Positions 1-9,254 of a stretch of 19,716 nt of DNA are shown here, piece after piece. Position 1 is the stretch's first letter, and every line of letters begins with the position of its first letter. Position numbers and translations under genes: made by a program. Under the pieces are notes generated by a model. It ran no database searches. It worked only from the letters and a program-made list of their open reading frames with translations, and had not been told where the DNA came from. Source of the DNA: Actinomycetes bacterium (GTDB lineage Bacteria; Actinomycetota; Acidimicrobiia; Acidimicrobiales; Palsa-688); contig JAKAXN010000045.1 of assembly GCA_021816565.1 (NCBI GenBank), forward strand, positions 1 to 19,716, given 5' to 3'.

Positions 1-30
1 ATCGAAACGTCTGGCGGCGTTGTCGGTCAC
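1..30 (-). CDS. Possible divergent gene start, cut by the left edge (acetyltransferase-like N-terminus)
   Basis: Reading leftwards from a GTG at 30, ten codons stay open to the window edge and give [10 protein letters not shown]. This resembles the opening 'V-x-x-N-x-x-x-x-R-[FY]-[ED]' of small Gcn5-related N-acetyltransferases of the YjdJ type (family knowledge, recalled and not searched). A minus-strand -10-like TACGCT lies at 47-42, which would place transcription start near 35 and leave a leader of about 5 nt, like other genes here. Ten residues are very little evidence. The alternative is that this is only the upstream region of the threonine aldolase gene. Confidence 0.3.
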   Translation of the reverse strand, partial: MTDNAARRFD

Positions 31-39
31 CAGCCAGTT

Positions 40-57
40 GTAGCGTACGGTGGGACG
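40..57 (+). promoter_or_regulatory. Leaderless promoter core of the threonine aldolase gene, in a divergent gap
   Basis: The sequence GTAGCGTAC at 40-48 runs into TACGGT (46-51), which fits the actinobacterial -10 pattern TANNNT. Six bases separate it from the GTG start at 58, so the predicted +1 falls on the first base of the start codon. No Shine-Dalgarno sequence is present, which suits a leaderless mRNA. The same 9-mer read on the other strand offers TACGCT (47-42) for a leftward transcript. No convincing -35 is visible. Confidence 0.5.
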
Positions 58-1071
58 GTGCTGGTCGACCTGCGCTCCGACACCGTCACCCGTCCCACCC
101 CGGAGATGCGCCGGGCCATGGCCGACGCGGAGGTCGGCGACGACGAGTACGGCGAGGACCCGACGGTCCAGCGCCTGCAGGAAGCCTTCGCCGAGTTGAC
201 CGGCAAGCAGGCCTCGCTGTTCGTGCCGTCGGGGACCATGGCCAACCAGGTGGCGTTGCGCACCCTGACCCGACCCGGCGACGCCGTGGCCACCGGTGGC
301 CGCCAGCACGTGGTGGTCTACGAGGAAGGCGCCGGGCCCATCAACGCCGGGGTCACTTTCCTCACTGTCGACGACCGGGACGGCTGGCTGGCCGAGGCCG
401 ACGTGGAGCAGGTGGTGGAGTCGGGTTACCACCACCAGCCGAAGGTGGCGCTGATCGCCGTCGAGGACACCCACATGGCGGCGGGTGGGCGGGTCTGGCC
501 CCGCGAGCGGATGGACGCCATCGCCGCGCTGGCCGAGCGGCGCCGGCTGCCCGTGCACATGGACGGGGCCCGCCTGTGGAACGCCGCGGTGGCGTCGGCG
601 AGCACCCCGGCCCGGCGGGCCGAGGCGGCCACGACGGTGATGTGCTGCCTGTCCAAGGGCCTCGGGGCCCCGGTCGGCTCGCTGCTGGCCGGCCCGGCCG
701 ACCTGATCGAGGAGGCCAAGCTGCACCGCAAGCGGCTGGGCGGCACGATGCGCCAGGCCGGGGTCATCGCCGCCGCCGGGTTGGTGGCCCTGGGCCGCAT
801 CGACCGGCTGGCCGAGGACCACGCCCGGGCCCGGACTCTGGCCGGGGCCGTCGCCGAGCGCTGGCCGGACATCGGCTTCAGCCCCGACGCCGTCGAGACC
901 AACATCGTCGCCTTCTCGCCGCCCGACCCGGCGTCCGTGCTGGAGCACCTGGCCGACGGGGGAGTGCGGGCCGGTACGGTCGGTCCCGGTCGGGTCCGGA
1001 TGGTCACCCACTCCGACGTCGACGACGACGGAGTGGAGCTGGCGTGCCGGCTCCTCAGCAAGGCCCCCTGA
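58..1071 (+). CDS. ltaE: Low-specificity threonine aldolase (PLP-dependent)
   Basis: The product is 337 aa, normal for the family, and would cleave L-threonine or L-allo-threonine to glycine and acetaldehyde in the cytoplasm. It opens with the family hallmark [14 protein letters not shown] (residues 4-17). It has the PSGTMANQ loop (57-64), a cofactor-stacking His in [11 protein letters not shown] (about 84), the aspartate that contacts the PLP ring in [11 protein letters not shown] (Asp169, Arg172), and the PLP lysine in [12 protein letters not shown] (Lys200). The usual ENTH motif reads [10 protein letters not shown] here, with Asp for Asn. The start is the GTG at 58, which keeps the hallmark intact and matches the leaderless promoter. 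The downstream PIG-L gene probably overlaps its end, so the two are likely cotranscribed. A general beta-eliminating lyase is the only real alternative. Confidence 0.92.
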   Translation: MLVDLRSDTVTRPTPEMRRAMADAEVGDDEYGEDPTVQRLQEAFAELTGKQASLFVPSGTMANQVALRTLTRPGDAVATGGRQHVVVYEEGAGPINAGVTFLTVDDRDGWLAEADVEQVVESGYHHQPKVALIAVEDTHMAAGGRVWPRERMDAIAALAERRRLPVHMDGARLWNAAVASASTPARRAEAATTVMCCLSKGLGAPVGSLLAGPADLIEEAKLHRKRLGGTMRQAGVIAAAGLVALGRIDRLAEDHARARTLAGAVAERWPDIGFSPDAVETNIVAFSPPDPASVLEHLADGGVRAGTVGPGRVRMVTHSDVDDDGVELACRLLSKAP

Positions 1072-1781
1072 CGTTGGCCGAGCTGGTGACCGACGTGCCG
1101 GCGGTGGCGCTGGCGGTCTACGCCCATCCCGACGACTCCGACGTGGCCGCCGGCGGGACCCTGGCGCGTTGGGCCCGGGCCGGTTGCACCGTCGAGGTCT
1201 GCATCTGCGCTGAGGGGGACAAAGGGTCGCTCGATCCGGCTGTCCGCCCTGCCGAACTGGTGGCCCGTCGGCGCCGGGAGACCGAGGAGGCCGGGCGGCT
1301 GCTCGGGATCAACCGGCACCACTGGCTGGGTTTCGCCGACGGAGAGCTCGACGACGGGCCGGAGCTGCGGGGCCGGATAGTCGAGCTGATCAGATCGGTG
1401 CGCCCGGTTGCGGTGGTCGCGCCCGACCCGACCGCCGTCTTCTTCGGTGCCACCTACGTCAACCACCGCGACCACCGGGCCGTCGGCTGGGCGGCCATCG
1501 ACGCGGTGGCTCCGGCGGCGGCCAACCCGCACTACTTCCCGGACCGGGGCCCGGCTCACCGGGTCGGGTTGCTGTACCTGTCGGGGACCCTCGAACCCGA
1601 CGCCTGGGTGGACGTGTCGGAGACCATCGACGCCAAGGCGGCGGCCATCGCCTGCCACGCCAGCCAGCTGGGTGACACCGGCGAATGGCTCCGCGGCGCG
1701 GTGCACCGGCGGGCCGAGGAGGCCGGCCGGGAGGCCTCGGTCCCGCTGGCCGAGGGATTCCGACGCATCGTGCTGCCGTAG
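1044..1781 (+). CDS. PIG-L family zinc-dependent N-deacetylase (LmbE-like)
   Basis: This belongs to the superfamily of MshB, Mca and GlcNAc-PI deacetylases, which remove acetyl or amidated groups from sugar amines using zinc. The metal motif AHPDD is at residues 27-31 and the third ligand lies in NHRDHR (140-145). The fifth position after the His is Asp (HPDDSD) rather than the Glu of MshB/Mca, so it belongs to another subfamily and its substrate is unknown. The start is uncertain: GTG 1044 has a GGAG five bases upstream and overlaps the aldolase gene by 28 nt; TTG 1074, GTG 1086 and GTG 1095 are in frame but have no ribosome site. With GTG 1044 the product is 245 aa. A mycothiol-pathway role is possible but not shown. 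Confidence 0.85.
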   Translation: MPAPQQGPLTLAELVTDVPAVALAVYAHPDDSDVAAGGTLARWARAGCTVEVCICAEGDKGSLDPAVRPAELVARRRRETEEAGRLLGINRHHWLGFADGELDDGPELRGRIVELIRSVRPVAVVAPDPTAVFFGATYVNHRDHRAVGWAAIDAVAPAAANPHYFPDRGPAHRVGLLYLSGTLEPDAWVDVSETIDAKAAAIACHASQLGDTGEWLRGAVHRRAEEAGREASVPLAEGFRRIVLP

Positions 1782-1819
1782 ATCCCCGGACCGTCCCTGG
1801 CGTCTGGGAGACTGGAGCG

Positions 1820-3157
1820 GTGGGGCCGGAGCGGTGGATCCTGCACGTGGACATGGATGCCTTCTTCGCGTCGGTGGAGGCCCTCGACGATCCCAGCCTG
1901 GCCGGCCGGCCCCTGATCGTCGGCGGCGCCGGCGCCCGGGGGGTGGTGGCGTCGTGCAGCTACGAGGCCCGGGTGTTCGGGGTGCGCTCGGCCATGCCGT
2001 CGGTGCAGGCCCGGCGGCTGTGCCCCGACGCCGTCTTCGTCGCCGGCCGCTACGACCGCTACGCCGAGGTCAGCTCCGGCATGCACGCCGTCTTCCACCG
2101 CTTCACCCCCCTGGTGGAGGGCATCTCCCTCGACGAGGCCTTCCTCGATGTGAGCGGATCCCTCAGGCTGTTCGGCCCCCCGTCCCACATGGCCACGGCC
2201 ATACGGGACCAGATCCGCTCCGAGCTCGGGCTGGGCTGCTCGGTGGGGGCGGCCCCGGTCAAGTTCCTGGCGAAGCTGGCATCCGAGGCGGCCAAGCCGC
2301 GGGTGGACCGCCGGGCGGGAGGCCGGTCCGGCGGCACCGGGTCGGGTGTGTTCGTGGTGGAGCGGGGCCGGGAGCTGGCGTTCCTCCATCCCCACCCCAT
2401 CGAGGCCCTGTGGGGAGTCGGCCCGGCGACCGCCCGGCGCCTGCGGGCCCTGGGCTTCTCCAGCATCGGCGACCTGGCCGTGGTCGATCCGCTGGTGTTG
2501 GAGCGGGCGGTGGGCCGGGCCCACGGCCGGCACCTGGCCGCCCTGGCCCGGGGCGTCGACGAGCGCGGGGTGGAGCCCGACCGGGAGGTCAAGTCGGTCA
2601 GCCACGAGGAGACCTATCCCTACGACCGGCGCGACCCCGCCGGGCTGGAGGTGGAGGTCCTGCGCATGTCCGACGCCGTGGCGTCGCGGATGCGCCGGGC
2701 CGGCCTGGTTGGCCGGACGGTGACGCTGAAGATCCGGTACGGGGACTTCTCCACCCGGACCCGCTCGGTGACCGAGCCGGCCGGTACCGACTCCGCCGCG
2801 GTCATCTCCAAGGCGGCGTCGCGGCTGCTGGCCGACCTGGACCTGGCCGCTGGCGTCCGGTTGCTGGGGGTGGGGGTGTCCAACCTCCGGCCCGCCGCCG
2901 GTGCCCCCTCCGAGCAGCTGACCCTGGGCCTGTCCGAGCCGGCCCGGCCCGGGGCCCCCGGCGTGGACCATCCGGCCCGGGACGACACCGCCGTGGTGGA
3001 CGCGATAGATGCCATCCGCCAGCGCTTCGGTCCCGCCGCGGTTGGGCCGGCCGCCCTGGTGGAGGCCAACCGGCTACGGGTCAAGCGCACCGGGGACAGC
3101 CAGTGGGGGCCGGGCGGTGCCTCCCGGCCGGACCGGCCTCCCGCCCCGCCGGCGTGA
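1820..3157 (+). CDS. dinB: DNA polymerase IV (Y-family translesion polymerase)
   Basis: The product is 445 aa, somewhat longer than E. coli DinB (351 aa) because of a C-terminal tail. It would copy past damaged bases and lower replication fidelity. Palm and finger motifs are intact: HVDMDAFFASVE (9-20, metal-binding Asp11), ASCSYEARVFGVRSAMP (44-60) and SLDEAFLDV (103-111, catalytic Asp105-Glu106). KFLAKLASEAAKPR (148-161) is followed by a Gly/Arg-rich insertion at about 162-176. A helix-hairpin-helix region follows in LWGVGPATARRL, then the little-finger domain. QLTLGL (366-371) fits the sliding-clamp binding motif QLxLF. The GTG start has GGGAG nine bases upstream and falls just before the conserved strand. 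It lies 38 bp after the PIG-L gene. Paralogous Y-family forms (DinP/DinX) cannot be told apart here. Confidence 0.95.
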   Translation: MGPERWILHVDMDAFFASVEALDDPSLAGRPLIVGGAGARGVVASCSYEARVFGVRSAMPSVQARRLCPDAVFVAGRYDRYAEVSSGMHAVFHRFTPLVEGISLDEAFLDVSGSLRLFGPPSHMATAIRDQIRSELGLGCSVGAAPVKFLAKLASEAAKPRVDRRAGGRSGGTGSGVFVVERGRELAFLHPHPIEALWGVGPATARRLRALGFSSIGDLAVVDPLVLERAVGRAHGRHLAALARGVDERGVEPDREVKSVSHEETYPYDRRDPAGLEVEVLRMSDAVASRMRRAGLVGRTVTLKIRYGDFSTRTRSVTEPAGTDSAAVISKAASRLLADLDLAAGVRLLGVGVSNLRPAAGAPSEQLTLGLSEPARPGAPGVDHPARDDTAVVDAIDAIRQRFGPAAVGPAALVEANRLRVKRTGDSQWGPGGASRPDRPPAPPA

Positions 3158-3222
3158 CCGCAATTCCGCAGAAAGTGGCAGGTCGTGGGGCCGCTGGTGG
3201 CCGTTAAGGCAGCGCGTTGCTG

Positions 3223-3228
3223 TAGTTT
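3223..3228 (+). promoter_or_regulatory. -10 element for the DUF3040 gene
   Basis: TAGTTT fits TANNNT and is unusually AT-rich for this window. The predicted +1 is near 3235, giving a leader of about 29 nt that contains the ribosome site GGAGGG (3252-3257). The gap after dinB (3158-3263) is long enough for an independent promoter. No good -35 was found. Confidence 0.4.
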
Positions 3229-3263
3229 GCCCTCAGCGCGATGATGAGCGCGGAGGGTCGGAA

Positions 3264-3644
3264 GTGCCGCTGAACGAAGACGAACAACGGATCCTGGCCG
3301 AGATCGAGCGGCAGTTCGCGGCCACCGATCCAGAGTCGGCCAGACGGATCAGCTCGACGACGCTGCACCGTTACCTGGCCAGGAACTGCCGGTGGGCCAC
3401 GCTGGGCTTCGTCGTGGGGCTGGTGGTGCTGCTCGCCGCCTTCGCGTCGAGCTGGATCGTGGGGGTATTCGGGTTCCTCCTGATGGTGGCCAGCGCGGTG
3501 GTGCTGATCCAGAACCTGCACCGGATGAGCCGCCTGGGTCTGGAGCAGATGAGCCGCTCCATCGGCGCCCGCAACATCGGCCAGTCCATGGACGAGTTCG
3601 GCAAGAGGCTGCGTCGGCGGCTCAACGGCGAAGGCGACAGCTGA
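3264..3644 (+). CDS. DUF3040 family membrane protein
   Basis: This is a 126-aa protein of a family nearly confined to Actinobacteria and often encoded near dinB and mraZ; its function is unknown. The N-terminus PLNEDEQRILAEIERQF (2-18) is the family signature, normally PLSEHEQRxLexiE. An Arg-rich stretch leads into two closely spaced hydrophobic segments at about 45-62 and 64-84. The C-terminus is basic and cytoplasmic (KRLRRRLNG). The GTG start has GGAGGG six bases upstream. It converges on the transglutaminase gene with nine bases between the two stop codons. Confidence 0.85.
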   Translation: MPLNEDEQRILAEIERQFAATDPESARRISSTTLHRYLARNCRWATLGFVVGLVVLLAAFASSWIVGVFGFLLMVASAVVLIQNLHRMSRLGLEQMSRSIGARNIGQSMDEFGKRLRRRLNGEGDS

Positions 3645-3648
3645 CCGT

Positions 3649-3665
3649 CGCTCCTAGCCGGAGCG
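3649..3665. terminator. Hairpin between convergent genes (candidate bidirectional terminator)
   Basis: CGCTCC (3649-3654) and GGAGCG (3660-3665) form a perfect 6-bp stem with the loop TAGCC. It starts five bases after the DUF3040 stop, and the transglutaminase stop codon (TAG read on the minus strand at 3656-3654) lies across its left arm and loop. There is no T-tract on either side, so intrinsic termination is only a suggestion. Confidence 0.4.
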
Positions 3666-6197
3666 CAGCAACCTGACCAGCTGGGCCACCTGACCGGGAG
3701 GCAGCGACACCCAACGCCGGAGACGCTCGGAGGCTGTCGAGCCGCCCCGCGCCTGGCGGCGGACCCGTCCGGCGCTGGCCCGGGCCCGGGCCACCAGCTC
3801 CGGCGGAGTGGATGCAGAGAACGCCGCCCGTCGGGCCAGCCCGGCCAGACCGAGCAGGCCACCCTCACCGTCGTCGCCGCCCGGCCCGTCGTCTGCGGCC
3901 GGTGCCGGCCGGCCCAGGACCCGCAGCAGGTGACTGGCCCGCCGGGCGAACTCGTCGTCGGTCTCGGCCGGCTCCCGGGTGATGCCCAGCCAGGTCAGAT
4001 CGGCGCACGCCTCGTCCCACAGGTACCTGATGACCGCAGCCGGGCCGGCCTGCTCCGCCTGGTGGCGCCGGCGACGGCGCAGCGCCTCCCTCGACCCCAC
4101 GTTGGCCGCCGCCCACAGCACCACGGCGGCCGGTACGGCGAGCAGCGCAGCGATCCAGCCGGGGAACCCCGAGCGGGCCGGCCGGGGACCGGCGAGTGGG
4201 GCCGTGGTGGGGGTGGGGGGAACGGTGGTGGCCGTCGACGCCCGATGGGGGGCGGGGGTGCTGGCCGACGAGCCGGCCGGGACGGTGGTCGGCGTCGGGG
4301 CGGAGGCGGCCCCGCCCGGCTGGGCGGTGCCGGTGTAGCCGGACGTGCCGGGGATGGAGAACCCCGGGGTGGGCTCGAACGGGATCCACCCGTACCGGGG
4401 TCCGAAGTACACCTCGGGCCAGGTGTGGGCGTCGCGGTCGTACACCTGGTAGCCGCCCCCGGCCAGGGCCTCGCCGGTGGCGAAGCCCACGGCCAGCCGG
4501 GTCGGTAGCCCGGCCGCCCGGGCCAGGACGGCGTACGCGCCGGCGAACTGCTGGCAGTATCCCTGGCGGGTCACGAACAGGAAGTTGTACAGCGCCGACG
4601 TCCCGGAGCCGTCCGACGGCGGGTCGAGGGTGTAGCTGAATTGCGGGCCCCTCAGGTAGTCCTGGATGGCCAGCGCCTTGGCGTACTCGGTCTTCTGGCC
4701 GGCGGTGAGGCGGTCGGCCAGCTGGGTGATGGGGCCGTCCACCACGGCCGGAAGCTCCAGGTCGGCCGACAGGGCCGCCGGGTCACCCACCGGTGGTGCC
4801 GCCTCGAGGGCGGCCGGGGTCAGCGTGTCGAGGTACTGGACCGACCCCACCGTGTAGGACAGGCCGTTGCTGGTGGCCGAGGAGGTGATGAGGCTTCCCG
4901 AGCCGGGGTCGTAGGAGACGTGGTGGACGCCCTGGACCGACACCGGGTTGAACTGCTCGGGCAACCACACCGAGTCCAGCTGCTGGATCTGGAAGGTGGC
5001 TCGCACCGGGCGGGCGCCGGGGGTGGGCGAAGCCGTACCGGGCAGGCGCTGCCCGAAGCTGCGGTAGGCGCCGGTGGAGGTCCAGGTCTCGCCGTTGAAG
5101 GTGTTCAGCGAGGTGAGCCGCCAGTAGGACGGCACCGTGCTGTCCACCGCGAACACCGGGGTGTTGGCGTACTGGATGAGGCGGGTGCGCAGCGAGACGA
5201 TCGGGTTGGGGACGATCCGCTCCCCGCCGCTGCCGGTTCCCGACCTCCAGCCCAGCGCCCCCACGCCGTCCCGGCTGGCCAGGGCCGGGGTCAGGGCCAT
5301 CGCGGTCACCAGCGCCATCGCCCCGGCGGCCGCGCCTACGACCGCCACCCAGCGGCCCGTGCCGGAGCGGACGCCGGCGAACCACACCTGGCCCCCGGTG
5401 GCGGTCGCCCGTTCGACCAGCAGGAACACGCAGATGGCGGCCACCTCGGCGCCGATGGTCCAGACCCGCCCGCCACCCTGACCGGCGGCGGAGCAGGCCA
5501 CGAACGCCGCCACCCCGACCAGGACCGCGACCAGCGGGGACCGCCACCGGAACGCCGCCCAGTCACCGAGCACGGCCACCAACCCGGCTCCCCCGGCGGC
5601 CAGGACCTCGAAGCCTCGGGTGGGGGCGACCGGTGTCACCATCGTGGAGAAGTCGTTGCCCAGCCGGCCCAGGGCCCGGCCCAGCTCGGCCCAGGCGTGC
5701 GGTCCCGGGAATCCCATCGTGGTGGCCGGGGCGAAGACCGTCCAGACGATCATCAGGGCGACCACCGCCAAGGCGACGGGGGCGGCCAGCAACTGCCCGA
5801 AGCGCCAGCGGCGCATGGCCCACAGGGCCAGGTGGGTGACCGCCACGGTCGCCACCACCGGACCCACCCACGACCGGCCGGTGAAGACCCGGAACAGCCC
5901 GGCCGCCGAAGCCACGGTGAGCAGCGCCAGCGCCCAGGTGGCCGGGCCGTCCGCCGGGCCCACCGCCCCCGACGAGGGGCCGGCCGCCCCCTCGGTCCGG
6001 GCCCACCGGGCGAGCCGGCCGGAGCCGTCGCGGCCGGCGGGTCCCGGCCCGGAGCCGCTCCAGCCGCCCGGGCCGCCGCTCCAGCCGGATCCGCCACCGC
6101 CCGCCCGGCCCCCTCCGGGGGGGGAACCCCTGCGGGTCGGCGCCCCTCCGGCTCCGGTGCCCGACGCCGGGCCCCGGCGGCCGGAATCGGTCAGCAC
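3654..6197 (-). CDS. TgpA-like membrane transglutaminase (DUF3488, transglutaminase core, DUF4129)
   Basis: The product is 847 aa. It starts with a Gly/Ser/Pro-rich low-complexity stretch (to about residue 85), then has a cluster of transmembrane segments (about 90-310), an extracytoplasmic transglutaminase-like domain, a Thr/Pro/Ala linker, one more membrane segment (GWIAALLAVPAAVVLW) and a cytoplasmic DUF4129-type tail. The catalytic Cys lies in RQGYCQQFAGAYAVLARAAG, the His in DRDAHTWPEVYF, and the typical WIPFEPTPGF strand follows. TgpA-type proteins are thought to act on envelope proteins, but substrates are unknown. The start is GTG 6197: GGAGGG lies seven bases upstream and it overlaps the DUF58 stop by 7 nt. 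An in-frame start at 6266 exists but would lie deeper inside the DUF58 gene. Last gene of the moxR-DUF58-transglutaminase operon. Confidence 0.93.
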   Translation of the reverse strand: MLTDSGRRGPASGTGAGGAPTRRGSPPGGGRAGGGGSGWSGGPGGWSGSGPGPAGRDGSGRLARWARTEGAAGPSSGAVGPADGPATWALALLTVASAAGLFRVFTGRSWVGPVVATVAVTHLALWAMRRWRFGQLLAAPVALAVVALMIVWTVFAPATTMGFPGPHAWAELGRALGRLGNDFSTMVTPVAPTRGFEVLAAGGAGLVAVLGDWAAFRWRSPLVAVLVGVAAFVACSAAGQGGGRVWTIGAEVAAICVFLLVERATATGGQVWFAGVRSGTGRWVAVVGAAAGAMALVTAMALTPALASRDGVGALGWRSGTGSGGERIVPNPIVSLRTRLIQYANTPVFAVDSTVPSYWRLTSLNTFNGETWTSTGAYRSFGQRLPGTASPTPGARPVRATFQIQQLDSVWLPEQFNPVSVQGVHHVSYDPGSGSLITSSATSNGLSYTVGSVQYLDTLTPAALEAAPPVGDPAALSADLELPAVVDGPITQLADRLTAGQKTEYAKALAIQDYLRGPQFSYTLDPPSDGSGTSALYNFLFVTRQGYCQQFAGAYAVLARAAGLPTRLAVGFATGEALAGGGYQVYDRDAHTWPEVYFGPRYGWIPFEPTPGFSIPGTSGYTGTAQPGGAASAPTPTTVPAGSSASTPAPHRASTATTVPPTPTTAPLAGPRPARSGFPGWIAALLAVPAAVVLWAAANVGSREALRRRRRHQAEQAGPAAVIRYLWDEACADLTWLGITREPAETDDEFARRASHLLRVLGRPAPAADDGPGGDDGEGGLLGLAGLARRAAFSASTPPELVARARASAGRVRRQARGGSTASERLRRWVSLPPGQVAQLVRLLRSG

Positions 6198-7362
6198 CGG
6201 GCGCCCTCCGCCGCTGCCCAGGCGGCGCGGAACGATCCGCCCGGCGGCACCCGGACCCCGCGCCAACCGACGTCCGGCCCACCGGGGACCGACCCCGGCC
6301 CGGTCCCGAAGAACACCACCGTGGTGCCGTTCGGGCCGCCCAGCCGGACCGCCGACTCGACGTCGGCCCCGGTGGAGCGGTCCGTGGTGAGGAGGATCAC
6401 CGGGTCGGCCCGCCCGGCCACCTGGAAAGGCGGGGCCCCGGGCGCCGGCGGGTGGGCCCCGGCGGTGGCCAGGCCGTCCAGGAGGGCCACGCCGGCCACC
6501 CGGCCCGATCGGTGGCCCGAGTCGAAGCCGTCAGTGGTCACCACTCTCACCTGGAGGCCGGCGTGCAGGCACGACACCGCCAGGCCGGCGGCCCCCGACA
6601 GCAGCGCCTCCAGCGACTCGCCGTCGTGGACCGTGGCCCGGGTGTCGGCCACCACCGTCACCCGACCCCGCCGGGCTCCCTCCGGCTGGCGGATGACCAG
6701 GTCGTCGAGGCGGGCGGTGGACGGCCAGTGCACCCGGCGCAGGTCGTCACCAGGGACGTACTCGCGCAGCATGTAGAACTCGGTGCCGGCATCTCCTATC
6801 CGCGAGCGCACGGGCCGCCGGTCGTCGTCGCGGTGCGACGAAGCGGCCCTGATCGGCACCAGTTCGTAGCGGGGATGCACGGTCAGCGACGTGTCGGGTG
6901 CGGTGCGCCGGGTGGCGCAGGCCAGGCCGAACGGGTCGAGCAGCTGCAGCTCGAGCGGCCCGAGGTGGTACACCCCCCGCCGGCCGGACGGCAGGCGGTA
7001 CGAGCTGGTCCGGGTCTCGCCCGCATCGAGTGGTGCGATGGCGAAGCGGGCCCAGCGTCGGCCGCCGTCGAAGGCGTCGCGGGCCTGCAGGGGCGGGGTG
7101 GGCCGGGGGCCGCTGTTGCGCACCGTCAGCTCCACCCGGGCGTCGGACCCGGCCTGGACCCGGGCCGGGTGGACGTGGCGGGTGACCTCGACCTCCCACC
7201 GGCGGGCCTGGACCCATCCCCGGGCCACGACCACCAGCACCGCGGCGGCGGCGGCCAGACAGTAGAGCTCCTGGACACCGAAGACGTAGGCCGCCAGGGC
7301 CATGAAGGCGGCGGAGCCGGCCACCACCCGGCCGCGGCTCGTCAGCGCCCGGGACCGGCTCG

Positions 7363-7366
<4 letters not shown>
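6191..7366 (-). CDS. DUF58 domain protein (MoxR-associated, vWA-like)
   Basis: The product is 391 aa. Two hydrophobic segments lie near the N-terminus (about 14-30 and 35-48), followed by a beta-rich region and the DUF58 signature LREYVPGDDLRRVHWPSTAR (200-219) with DLVIRQPE just after. DUF58 proteins pair with MoxR ATPases and are thought to be clients or adaptors in metal insertion or assembly; the exact role is unknown. The ATG start overlaps the moxR stop as ATGA, and its own stop overlaps the next start, so all three genes are translationally coupled. The C-terminal 150 residues are more divergent, with an alpha/beta pattern as in von Willebrand A-like folds. Confidence 0.92.
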
Positions 7367-8343
<977 letters not shown>

Positions 8344-8370
8344 CACTTCCTCCGGAACGGGTCCCCCTGC

Positions 8371-8382
8371 GTAGCGTACCCT
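8371..8382. promoter_or_regulatory. Overlapping divergent -10 elements between moxR and the ROK gene
   Basis: GTAGCGTAC (8371-8379) gives a minus-strand TACGCT (8378-8373) for moxR, with predicted +1 near 8366 and a 22-nt leader holding GGAGGA. On the plus strand it gives TAGCGT (8372-8377) or, one step on, TACCCT (8377-8382). The latter places +1 near 8389, two bases before the ROK ATG. The gap is only 47 bases, so both genes must draw on this segment or on sequence inside each other. No -35 is evident for either. Confidence 0.5.
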
Positions 8383-8390
8383 GCCCCCCG

Positions 8391-9254
8391 ATGCAATCTT
8401 CAGAGGTGCTGGCCGTCGACGTCGGCGGGACCAAGATGGCGGTGGCCCGCGTCGACCGGGCCGGGACCATCACCTGGCGGGCCTCCGCCCCGACTCCGCC
8501 GGCGCCCTCCGCATCGGCGGATCAGGTGTGGTCGGTGGTGGCCGGACTGGTCGAGCAGGCGGTGCAGTGCGGGCCGGTCGAGGCGTGTGGGGCCGGATGC
8601 GGCGGGCCGATGGAGGGCGGGGACTCGGTGTCGCCGCTGCACATACCGGCCTGGAGGCGGTTCCCGCTGCGGTCCCGCCTGGCGGCCCTCACCTCGGTCC
8701 CGACCGCGGTGGACAACGACGCCCGGGCCCTGGCCCTCGGCGAGGGCTGGAAGGGCGGGGCGGTGGGGGCGGCCAACTACCTGGCCATGGTGGTGTCCAC
8801 CGGGGTCGGGGGCGGGATCGTGCTCGACGGCCGGCTGGTATCGGGGCGGACCGGCAACGCCGGCCACATCGGGCACGTCACGGTGGTCCCGGGCGGCCGG
8901 CGCTGCCGCTGCGGGGCCCGGGGGTGCCTGGAGGCCGAGGCGTCGGGGACGGCACTGGCGGCCATCAGCGGCCGGCCGGCGGCCGACGCCGGTCCCGGGC
9001 TGGTGGAGCGGACCGGCCGTCTGGTCGGCCGGGCGGTGGGCACGGTGGCCAACCTCCTGGATCTGGACGTGGCGTCTTTGGCCGGGTCGGTGGCCCTGGG
9101 TTTCGGAGCCCCGTTCTTCCGGGCCGCCGGCGACGAGCTGGCCGCCACCGCCCGCCTTCCCTACTCGTCGGGGTGCCGGATCGGGCCCAGCCCGCTCGGT
9201 GCCGACGCCCCCCTGGTGGGGGCGGCCGCCCTGGCGTGGAAGCAGGCGGCGTGA
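8391..9254 (+). CDS. ROK family sugar kinase (glucokinase-like)
   Basis: The product is 287 aa, slightly short for a ROK glucokinase (about 300-320 aa). The phosphate-binding motif DVGGTKMAVARVD is at 10-22. The catalytic aspartate is in AVDNDARALALGE (Asp110). The ROK zinc motif follows NAGHIGHVTVVPGG as CRCGARGCLEAEASG (Cys172, Cys174, Cys179). It lacks an N-terminal helix-turn-helix, so it is a kinase and not a ROK repressor. The sugar cannot be fixed from sequence alone: glucose, N-acetylglucosamine and fructose are all used in this family. The ATG is close to the predicted transcription start and has no Shine-Dalgarno, so translation is probably near-leaderless. Confidence 0.9.
   Translation: MQSSEVLAVDVGGTKMAVARVDRAGTITWRASAPTPPAPSASADQVWSVVAGLVEQAVQCGPVEACGAGCGGPMEGGDSVSPLHIPAWRRFPLRSRLAALTSVPTAVDNDARALALGEGWKGGAVGAANYLAMVVSTGVGGGIVLDGRLVSGRTGNAGHIGHVTVVPGGRRCRCGARGCLEAEASGTALAAISGRPAADAGPGLVERTGRLVGRAVGTVANLLDLDVASLAGSVALGFGAPFFRAAGDELAATARLPYSSGCRIGPSPLGADAPLVGAAALAWKQAA

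Noticed and set aside
426..1706. Long minus-strand frame opposite threonine aldolase and PIG-L
   Set aside because: It lacks motifs, has shadow composition and lies opposite two well-supported genes.
4196..4639. Plus-strand Gly/Arg/Pro-rich frames opposite the transglutaminase gene
   Set aside because: They mirror its Thr/Pro/Ala linker and catalytic domain; no ribosome site or motif supports them.
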